DNA of 5,811 nt from Synechococcus sp. UW140 (GTDB lineage Bacteria > Cyanobacteriota > Cyanobacteriia > PCC-6307 > Cyanobiaceae), in contig CAMDWF010000159.1 in assembly GCA_945878795.1 (NCBI GenBank), forward strand, positions 1 to 5,811. Reading direction: 5' to 3'. The notes beneath the pieces are model-generated. The model saw only the letters and a program-made list of their open reading frames with translations, made no database searches and was not told the origin of the DNA. Below, in pieces: positions 1-5,252 of this stretch; position 1 is the first letter of the stretch, and the number at the start of each line of letters is the position of its first letter. A program made the translations under genes and the position numbers.

Positions 1-731
1 GGCACGGGCGAGGTGCCGGCCCGCAGCCCCCCTTCCTGGCCGCCCCCGTGCTGCTGGGGGGCCAGGGGCAGCTCTGGGCGATGCAGCAGCGCGCCGACGC
101 CCTTGGGGCCATAGAGCTTGTGGCCGCTCAGGGACAGCAGGTCGATGCCGCTAGCGGCCATGGCCAGGGGCATGTGGCCGACAGCCTGGGCGGCATCGCA
201 ATGGAAGATCACGCCGCGCTCGCGGCAGAGGGCGCCGATGGCGGCCAGGGGTTGCAGCACGCCGATTTCATTGTTGGCCGCCATCACCGACAGCAGCAGG
301 GTGGAGGGGCCGAGGGCCGCCGCCAGGCGCTCCAGGTCGACGCGGCCATCGGCCTGCACGGGCAGGACCGTGAGGGGAAAGCCATGGCGGTGCAGCCAGG
401 CCAGGGGATCGAGCACGGCGCGGTGCTCGGTGGCCAGGGTGACGAGGCCGCGGCGGGGGTTGCCGGCATCCAGGGCGGCCTCGGCGACCCCCTTGAGGGC
501 CAGGTTGTTGGCCTCGGTGGCGCCACTGGTGAACACCACGCTGGCGGCTGGCATGGCGAGGGCGGCGGCCACCTGCTCGCGGGCGATGGCGACGGCGGCG
601 GCGGCCTCCAGGGCGGGCCGGTAGAGGCGGCTGGAGGGGTTGGCGAACTGCTCGCTCCACCAGGGGGCCATGGCCGCCAGCACGGCGGCAGCGCAGGGGG
701 TGGTGGCGTGGTGGTCGAGGTAGGCGAGCAT
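1..731 (-). CDS. Cysteine desulfurase, group I NifS/IscS-like (3' part outside window)
   Basis: A PLP-dependent enzyme that takes sulfur from L-cysteine, giving alanine and an enzyme persulfide that feeds Fe-S cluster assembly and other thio-cofactors in the cytoplasm. The reading frame is open from an ATG at 731 to the window edge (243 full residues). Fold-type I class V aminotransferase motifs appear in order: N-terminal LDHHATTP; TSGATEANN around residues 68-76 (PLP phosphate contact); ATEH with His103 (stacks on the PLP ring); NNEIG at 153-157; HCDAAQ with Asp179 and Gln182; SGHKLYGPKG with Lys205, the Schiff-base lysine; and a GGGQEGGLRAGT segment near the edge. The spacing to the lysine matches NifS/IscS (about 202-206) and excludes the SufS type. 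The catalytic-cysteine loop and C-terminus lie outside the window, so activity cannot be judged. The start follows the LDHHATTP alignment; no clear Shine-Dalgarno is seen. The start lies 6 bp from the next gene's first ATG, head-to-head. Confidence 0.96.
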   Translation of the reverse strand, partial: MLAYLDHHATTPCAAAVLAAMAPWWSEQFANPSSRLYRPALEAAAAVAIAREQVAAALAMPAASVVFTSGATEANNLALKGVAEAALDAGNPRRGLVTLATEHRAVLDPLAWLHRHGFPLTVLPVQADGRVDLERLAAALGPSTLLLSVMAANNEIGVLQPLAAIGALCRERGVIFHCDAAQAVGHMPLAMAASGIDLLSLSGHKLYGPKGVGALLHRPELPLAPQQHGGGQEGGLRAGTSPV

Positions 732-737
732 GGAGCC

Positions 738-1337
738 ATGCTCTCAACTCTTCTGCCCCTGCGGCGCCCCGGGGCCCGCTTCCTGAACGGGGCACCGCAG
801 CCCGCCCCCTGGCAGGGCCATCGCTTGCGGACCTGCCTGCTGCTGGCCGCCCTTGAAGGGGCCGGGGTGGGGCTGGCCGGCGGGTGGGCGGTGGCCAGCG
901 CCCAGGCGGCTGAGCCCGGCAGCAGCCCGGATCGCCCGGCCGATCTGGTGATCCTGGAGGAGCGGGCCAGCCTGCAGGGGCGCCTCACCGTGGGGGTGTT
1001 CGGGCTGCAGAAGGATCCGAGCAGCGCCGATCTCTGGCGGGTGAACATTTGGCGCCAGTGGCCCGACCGGGTGGTGATCGCCACCGATGTGGTGCGCTGT
1101 GACACCAAGGCGCCGCTGCGCATCACCGGCGACCGCCAACACGTGATTGTGCGTTCGTTGAATCCGGGGGGGGCGATCAGCCGGGCCAACCGGCTGGACC
1201 ACATGGTGTGGTGGGCCAGCTGCTTCCCCCAGCAGGGGGGCAAGGATCCGGCGGGGTTGGCGGCAACGGCGCGGCAGCTGGGTTTTTCCGGCCAACTGCC
1301 CGAAAGCGAACAGGTGATCGCCACCCCCCCCCGATAG
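738..1337 (+). CDS. Small exported protein of unknown function
   Basis: I do not recognise this family. From the ATG at 738 it is 199 residues. Residues 30-57 look like a signal peptide: Arg29/Arg31, a hydrophobic Leu/Ala/Gly stretch, and a small-residue cleavage site after AQA (about residue 57), so a periplasmic or membrane-anchored product is inferred. The mature part (about 140 residues) is soluble, with the repeated tetrapeptide VIAT (113-116 and 193-196), two Trp-rich spots (RVNIWRQW, HMVWWASCF) and two cysteines (121 and 162) that could pair outside the cytoplasm. The start is uncertain: the ATG leaves about 29 residues before the signal peptide. A TTG at 825, with an AGGG about 8 nt upstream, would give a normal signal peptide and a 170-residue protein. 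The stop lies 9 nt before the response-regulator start, so the two are probably co-transcribed. G8 (1166-1173) and C9 (1324-1332) tracts lie inside the gene. Coding status is supported by continued frame use and product composition. Confidence 0.72.
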   Translation: MLSTLLPLRRPGARFLNGAPQPAPWQGHRLRTCLLLAALEGAGVGLAGGWAVASAQAAEPGSSPDRPADLVILEERASLQGRLTVGVFGLQKDPSSADLWRVNIWRQWPDRVVIATDVVRCDTKAPLRITGDRQHVIVRSLNPGGAISRANRLDHMVWWASCFPQQGGKDPAGLAATARQLGFSGQLPESEQVIATPPR

Positions 1338-1346
1338 ATTTCGACA

Positions 1347-2102
1347 ATGGCCAACATTCCCGCCGCCGGCCCCGCCGGCCTCCCCGATCCCGCCGCACCG
1401 GCGATCCCCAGCCCGCCGGTGCGATTGCTGCTGGTGGACGACGAACCGGGCCTGCGCACGGCCGTCAAGGCCTACCTGGAAGACGAAGGCTTCCAGGTGA
1501 CCACCGCCAACGACGGCGAGGAGGGCTGGACGGTGGCCCAGCAGATGCTGCCCGATGTGGTGATCACGGACGTGATGATGCCGCGCTGCGACGGCTTTGG
1601 CCTGCTCAAGCGCCTGCGGGGGGACGAAAGACTGGGGGGTACGCCGGTGGTGTTTCTCACCGCCAAGGGCATGACGGCCGACCGCATCGCCGGCTTCCAG
1701 GCCGGGGCGGACGACTACATCCCCAAGCCCTTTGACCCCGACGAACTTGTGGCGCGGGTGCGCAATGTGGTGCGGCGCCAGGAGCGTTTGCTCGCCGAGG
1801 CGGCCCGCTTTGCCGATGCCGACATCGGCAGCTTGGCCAAGCAGATCACCGAGATCCGCTCGATGCTGGGCCCCGGCGGCGCCCGCAAGGCCAGCCCCGA
1901 TGTGTCCCTCGATTTCACCCCCCGCGAAGCCAGCGTGCTGCAACTGGTGGCGGAGGGAATGATGAACAAGGAAATAGCCCGTCGCCTCGAAACCTCGATC
2001 CGCAACGTCGAGAAGTACGTCAGCCGCCTGTTCATCAAGACGGGCACCTCCAGCCGCACCGAACTGGTGCGCTATGCCTTGGAGCATGGCTTGGTGGAGT
2101 GA
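1347..2102 (+). CDS. NarL/LuxR-type response regulator, Ycf29 (TctD-like)
   Basis: A cytoplasmic two-component DNA-binding regulator of 251 residues. Residues 1-24 are a Pro/Ala-rich leader. The receiver domain spans about 25-145: acidic pair Asp31-Asp32, phospho-acceptor Asp75 in ITDVMMP, Thr105 and Lys127 followed by Pro128. All residues needed for Asp phosphorylation are present. A linker (about 146-185) leads to a LuxR/GerE helix-turn-helix at about 190-250, with the hallmark TPRE, VAEGMMNKEIA, NVEKYVSRL and KTGTSSRTEL elements. The HTH resembles cyanobacterial and red-algal plastid Ycf29/TctD-like regulators; this subfamily assignment is from memory. No histidine kinase is in the window, so it is an orphan here. 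The ATG at 1347 lies 9 nt after the exported-protein stop, in the same frame, with no strong Shine-Dalgarno. The receiver could also start a little downstream of the leader, but no better start is evident. Its target genes cannot be read from this sequence. Confidence 0.94.
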   Translation: MANIPAAGPAGLPDPAAPAIPSPPVRLLLVDDEPGLRTAVKAYLEDEGFQVTTANDGEEGWTVAQQMLPDVVITDVMMPRCDGFGLLKRLRGDERLGGTPVVFLTAKGMTADRIAGFQAGADDYIPKPFDPDELVARVRNVVRRQERLLAEAARFADADIGSLAKQITEIRSMLGPGGARKASPDVSLDFTPREASVLQLVAEGMMNKEIARRLETSIRNVEKYVSRLFIKTGTSSRTELVRYALEHGLVE

Positions 2103-2126
2103 ATCCTTTGCTGTCAGCTAGATGGG

Positions 2127-2149
2127 AGTTGCCTGCAGACCAGGTAATT
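2127..2149 (+). terminator. Weak hairpin terminator candidate after the regulator
   Basis: In the 80-bp convergent gap between the regulator stop and the nagA stop, 2127-2135 can pair with 2141-2149 (9 bp including two G-U wobbles) around the 5-nt loop CAGAC. A short pyrimidine tail (CCTTTTCT, 2151-2158) follows. The stem is weak and the T tract short, so this could be a poor intrinsic terminator for the plus-strand genes or chance pairing. No T tract follows on the minus strand, so nagA termination is not explained by it. Confidence 0.33.
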
Positions 2150-2182
2150 GCCTTTTCTGAACTGGCCAGGGTTTGGTGATCT

Positions 2183-3364
2183 TCAGGCCGCCCGCCGCCA
2201 GTTCAGCCCCTCGCCGGCCTCGCCCCCGGGGCTCCAGCGCAGGCAGTCCTCCAGCCGCCGCCCCAGCAGCAGCTCATGTAGCGGTCGCCGCTCCCCCAGG
2301 ACGCGCCGGGGCAGCACGGTGGCGGCAGCGATGGCCCACTCCGGCCGGCCGCTCCAGCCGGCCAGGCGCCGCGCCCCCTCCAGCAGGGGCAGGGTGACGC
2401 CGGCCAGGGTGCCGTCTTCGAGGCGGCAACTGCCGTTGGCAACCAGTAGAGTGCGTTCATCCCAGCGGTGCCGTCCCTCGGCCAGGCCGTAGGGCGCCAG
2501 GGCATCGCTCACCAGCACCACCTGCCCTGGCGCCAGCCGTTGCAGCAGAACTGCCATCGCCGGGGCCACATGGACCCCATCGGCGATCAGCCCCAGGGCC
2601 ACATCACCCCGCAGGGCCGCCGCCGCGATCGGTCCCGGGTTCCGGTGGCCCAGGCCCGCCATGGCGTTGAAGGCATGGGTCACCATCGCCACGCCGGCGT
2701 CGTAGGCCGCCATGGCCTCAGTGTCATTGGCTTCGCTGTGGCCCAGGCTGACGACGATGCCCTGATCCCGCAGGGCCTGGATTACCGCCGCGGATCCCTC
2801 CAGCTCGGGCGCCAGGGTCACCAGGGCGATGTCGGCGACGGCCGCCCGCCCTTCGGCGACGGCCGCCGGGCCGCAAAAACCGTCGATGCGCTCGCTGAGG
2901 GCCGCCAGCGACGGGGTGCACAAATGCGCTTGGGGATGGGCGCCGCGCCGGGCCGGCGCCAGAAAGGGGCCCTCCAGGTGGGCCCCCAGCAAGCGGCAAC
3001 GGCCCGGCTGGTGGGCGGCCCGGGCCTGGCGCAGCACCGCCAGCGCCTGCCGCAGGGGGGGCACGGCGCAGGTCACCAAGGTGGGGCAGATGGCTTCCAC
3101 CCCATCGCGCCAGAGAAGCTCCAGCAGCTGCTGCAGCCGGGGCTGGTCGGCGGTGCGGAGTTCGTTGAAGGCCAGCCCCAGGCCGCCATTGATCTGCAGA
3201 TCGACTCCCATCGGGCTCAGCCAGTCCCCGCCCCAGTCGTCGCCGGCGGCGGCGCTGCCCGCCGCCAACGCGTCGATCTGCTGCACCCGATCGTCCCCGT
3301 CGAGGCCGATGCGCCAGCGGCAGGGCGGGGCCTCGGGTAGGCGCACGTTGCTCAGCCAGCGCAT
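2183..3364 (-). CDS. nagA: N-acetylglucosamine-6-phosphate deacetylase
   Basis: A cytoplasmic amidohydrolase that converts GlcNAc-6-phosphate to glucosamine-6-phosphate plus acetate, a step of amino-sugar use and peptidoglycan recycling. Numbering from the ATG at 3364 (393 residues; E. coli NagA is 382), the family residues are present: Gln57 and Asn59 in GVDLQINGG, where other amidohydrolases carry HxH; metal ligand Glu131 in HLEGPF; His209 in SLGHSEA; His230 in THAFNAM; His265 in DGVHV; and catalytic Asp287 in VSDALAP. This is the single-metal, E. coli-like arrangement. I chose 3364 because MRWLSNVRLP aligns with the usual N-terminal beta-strand. An upstream in-frame ATG at 3391 would add 9 residues, lies within an inverted repeat and would overlap the furthest purE start. 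The gene is convergent with the regulator and divergent from purE. No nagB or sugar transporter is nearby, which suggests recycling rather than a catabolic operon. All active-site residues look intact. Confidence 0.96.
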   Translation of the reverse strand: MRWLSNVRLPEAPPCRWRIGLDGDDRVQQIDALAAGSAAAGDDWGGDWLSPMGVDLQINGGLGLAFNELRTADQPRLQQLLELLWRDGVEAICPTLVTCAVPPLRQALAVLRQARAAHQPGRCRLLGAHLEGPFLAPARRGAHPQAHLCTPSLAALSERIDGFCGPAAVAEGRAAVADIALVTLAPELEGSAAVIQALRDQGIVVSLGHSEANDTEAMAAYDAGVAMVTHAFNAMAGLGHRNPGPIAAAALRGDVALGLIADGVHVAPAMAVLLQRLAPGQVVLVSDALAPYGLAEGRHRWDERTLLVANGSCRLEDGTLAGVTLPLLEGARRLAGWSGRPEWAIAAATVLPRRVLGERRPLHELLLGRRLEDCLRWSPGGEAGEGLNWRRAA

Positions 3365-3377
3365 CGGTAGCGGGGGG

Positions 3378-3391
3378 ATGGGGTGCCCCAT
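3378..3391. promoter_or_regulatory. Perfect inverted repeat between nagA and purE
   Basis: The sequence ATGGGGTGCCCCAT has 6-bp arms (3378-3383 and 3386-3391) around a 2-bp centre and is followed by TTTT (3391-3394). It lies in the divergent gap, 14 bp upstream of the chosen nagA start and 76 bp upstream of the chosen purE start. A compact dyad here could be an operator acting on one or both genes. A chance palindrome in G/C-rich DNA is a real alternative. The symmetry also creates ATG triplets on both strands, which explains the ambiguous upstream start codons here. I could not assign clear -35 and -10 boxes. Confidence 0.35.
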
Positions 3392-3466
3392 TTTGGTGGC
3401 GGCTGGGGCCTATGGCTCTTGCCTCGGCGGCCGGGGCGGGAGGATGGGGCGAAACGCCTTGCCGCC

Positions 3467-4036
3467 GTGGTCGCTGTCGCCTCCGACCCTTCGCCCGCCA
3501 GTGCCTGCGGCGGCGCGCCAGCGCCGGTGGCGGTGGTGATGGGCAGCGATTCGGACCTGCCCACCCTGCAGCCGGCCGTGGCGATCCTGCGGGAGCTGGG
3601 GGTGGCCTGCGAGGTGCGGGTGCTCTCGGCCCACCGCACCCCCCTGGAGATGGTGGCCTTCGCTGAGGCCGCCGCCGCTCGGGGCCTGAAGGTGATCATC
3701 GCCGGCGCCGGCGGTGCCGCCCACCTGCCCGGCATGGTGGCGGCCCTCACGCTGCTGCCGGTGATCGGTGTGCCGGTGCAGAGCCGGGCCCTGTCTGGGG
3801 TGGATTCGCTGCATTCAATTGTGCAGATGCCCGCCGGCATCCCGGTGGCCACCGTGGCGATTGGCAATGGCGCCAATGCGGGCCTGCTGGCGGCCCAGAT
3901 CCTGGCCCTGGCCGATGCCGACCTGGCCCAGCGCCTGGCGGCCCACCGGCGCGGCCTGCATGACCAGGTGCGGGCCAAGGATGAGCGGCTGCAGCAGCTG
4001 GGCAGTGACGCCTATCTGCAGACCATGGGCGCCTGA
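3467..4036 (+). CDS. purE: N5-carboxyaminoimidazole ribonucleotide mutase
   Basis: Catalyses step 6b of de novo purine synthesis, rearranging N5-CAIR (the PurK product) to CAIR in the cytoplasm; the enzyme is normally an octamer. With the GTG at 3467 as residue 1 (189 residues), the class I PurE signature is complete: VMGSDSDLPT (about 24-33), SAHRTP with catalytic His56 (54-59), AGAGGAAHLPGM (79-90), and the VPVQSRALSGVDSLHSIVQ block that shapes the substrate site. The C-terminus extends some 20 residues past the usual helix, as in many cyanobacterial forms. The start is uncertain. The frame stays open upstream to a GTG at 3383, preceded by a G-rich run, which would give 217 residues and overlap the longest nagA form; that extension is Gly/Arg/Pro-rich and has no E. 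coli counterpart. E. coli PurE begins only about 10 residues before VMGS. purK is not in the window. The next gene begins 89 bp downstream on the same strand. Confidence 0.96.
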   Translation: MVAVASDPSPASACGGAPAPVAVVMGSDSDLPTLQPAVAILRELGVACEVRVLSAHRTPLEMVAFAEAAAARGLKVIIAGAGGAAHLPGMVAALTLLPVIGVPVQSRALSGVDSLHSIVQMPAGIPVATVAIGNGANAGLLAAQILALADADLAQRLAAHRRGLHDQVRAKDERLQQLGSDAYLQTMGA

Positions 4037-4055
4037 GGATCCCGCCGGCAACAGA

Positions 4056-4117
4056 AGCTGGCGGCCCGGCGCCGACACCGCCAAGCTGAAGGCAGGTTTC
4101 GGTGGCCCCTACGGGCC
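4056..4117 (+). other. Two potential RNA hairpins between purE and the AI-2E gene
   Basis: In the purE to AI-2E gap, 4056-4064 can pair with 4078-4087 (9 bp with one bulged A at 4083) around a 13-nt loop that itself contains the palindrome CGGCGCCG. A second stem pairs 4104-4108 with 4113-4117 (GGCCC/GGGCC, 4-nt loop), ending 8 nt before the chosen ATG of the next gene. Neither is followed by a T tract, so they are not classical terminators. They may stabilise or attenuate the transcript or limit ribosome access, or simply reflect GC-rich sequence. Function is inference. Confidence 0.3.
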
Positions 4118-4125
4118 CTGCGCAA

Positions 4126-5208
4126 ATGCTTGAGCGGCTGGTGCTGCCCCCCTGGTTGCGGATCAGCCTGGCGTTGCCGCTGCTCACCCTCAATCTCTGG
4201 GTGTTGAAGCAGTTGTTGCTGCCCCTGGCCCCTTTCCCGGCGTTGTTTCTGACGGCGGCCTTGCTGGCCTTTCTGCTGGATCTGCCCACCCGCTGGCTGA
4301 TCGACCAGGGATTGCCGCGGGCCCTGGCCCTGTTGCTGGTGCTGGGCCTCACCCTGGGGCTGGTCGCCCTGGCGGCCGTCTGGCTGGTGCCGCGCCTGGC
4401 CCAGCAGCTTGATGAATTGATCCATGCCCTGCCCGGCTGGTTGGTGCAGGGGGAGACCGTGCTGGCCCAACTGCAGGAATGGGCCAGCCAGCGGGGCCTG
4501 CCGGTGCGCTTCGATGATCTCACCAGCGAATTGCTCAACCGCGCCAGCCGCCTCGCCAGCCAGTTCAGCCAGCAGCTGTTGGGGGTGCTGGGGGCGACGC
4601 TGGGCCTCACGGTCAACACCGTGATCGTGCTGGTGCTGACGGTGTTTCTGCTGCTGGGCGGCGAGCGCACCGCCGAGGGCCTGGGCCAGTGGCTGCCGGC
4701 CCGGGTGCGGCCCCTGGTGCTCAACACCCTCAATCGCACCTTCAGTGGCTATTTCGCCGGCCAGGTGCTGCTGGCCCTGATCCTCAGCGCCCTGCAGCTG
4801 GTGGTGTTCACCCTGCTGGGCATTCCCTATGGGGTGCTGTTCGCCGTAGCGATCGGCTTCACCACCTTGATTCCCTATGCCAGTGCCCTTACGATTCTGG
4901 TGGTGAGCCTGTTGCTGGCCCTCGAAGATCCCCGCAAGGGCTTGGAGGTGCTGGCCGCGGCAATCACAGTCGGCCAGGTGGTCGATCAGATCATCCAGCC
5001 CCGCCTGATGGGCAGCATCGTCGGCCTGCAGCCCGCCTGGCTGCTGATCTGCCTGCCGATCGGCGCCCGCATCGGCAGCTTGCTGGGTTTGGGCGAACTG
5101 CTGGGATTGCTTTTGGCGGTGCCCCTGGCCAGCTGCGCCAAAACCTTTTTCGATGCCTGGGCGCTGCGGCTGCGGGCGGGGGAGTTGGGGAAGGGCGGCT
5201 CCCCCTGA
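4126..5208 (+). CDS. AI-2E family (PerM/UPF0118) membrane transporter
   Basis: An inner-membrane protein of 360 residues, the usual size for the family. Members are described as exporters, including E. coli TqsA (autoinducer-2) and Na+/H+ antiporters, but the substrate cannot be predicted from sequence. Hydrophobic segments lie at roughly 11-32, 36-52, 64-87, then a long amphipathic region (about 88-150, rich in Gln/Leu/Ala), then about 155-179, 211-232, 235-268, 278-293 and 302-340. Family marks are GYFAGQVLLALILSAL (about 208-223), GIPYGVLFAVAIGF followed by LIPYAS, and QIIQPRLMGSIVGLQP with the small-residue helices that end in LLAVPLA. The C-terminal tail is short and basic. The ATG at 4126 was chosen to start just before LPPWLR; an in-frame GTG at 4102, with AGG 5 nt upstream, would add 8 residues. 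The gene follows purE on the same strand and could share its transcript. No link between purine synthesis and this transporter is known to me. Confidence 0.93.
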   Translation: MLERLVLPPWLRISLALPLLTLNLWVLKQLLLPLAPFPALFLTAALLAFLLDLPTRWLIDQGLPRALALLLVLGLTLGLVALAAVWLVPRLAQQLDELIHALPGWLVQGETVLAQLQEWASQRGLPVRFDDLTSELLNRASRLASQFSQQLLGVLGATLGLTVNTVIVLVLTVFLLLGGERTAEGLGQWLPARVRPLVLNTLNRTFSGYFAGQVLLALILSALQLVVFTLLGIPYGVLFAVAIGFTTLIPYASALTILVVSLLLALEDPRKGLEVLAAAITVGQVVDQIIQPRLMGSIVGLQPAWLLICLPIGARIGSLLGLGELLGLLLAVPLASCAKTFFDAWALRLRAGELGKGGSP

Positions 5209-5252
5209 TCGAACCGCTGACCACCTATCCCTACTCCAACGCCGATGACGCC

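Noticed and set aside
48..737. Long plus-strand open frame antisense to the desulfurase, continuous with the exported-protein frame
   Set aside because: The product is Gly/Gln/His/Ala-rich with no motif, while the opposite strand encodes a complete set of cysteine-desulfurase motifs. Such open antisense frames are expected where third codon positions are nearly all G or C.
1073..1325. A 13-bp direct repeat GGTGATCGCCACC at 1073-1085 and 1313-1325
   Set aside because: Both copies encode the tetrapeptide VIAT in the same frame using the preferred codons, so codon bias is a sufficient explanation.
744..2087. 447-codon minus-strand open frame across the exported protein and the regulator
   Set aside because: Its translation is low-complexity and motif-free, and it opposes an unmistakable response regulator. 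It is a mirror of the plus-strand coding.
2468..3340. 290-codon plus-strand open frame within nagA
   Set aside because: It is antisense to the NagA catalytic core and its composition is Gly/Gln/His-rich with no recognisable domain.
3391..3416. Promoter-like TTTTGG and TATGGC hexamers upstream of purE
   Set aside because: The spacing is only 14 bp and neither hexamer matches the consensus well; not enough to call a promoter.
3747..4739. 330-codon minus-strand open frame across purE and the AI-2E gene
   Set aside because: It crosses an intergenic gap and opposes two well-supported genes; its Ser/Arg/Ala-rich product has no motif.
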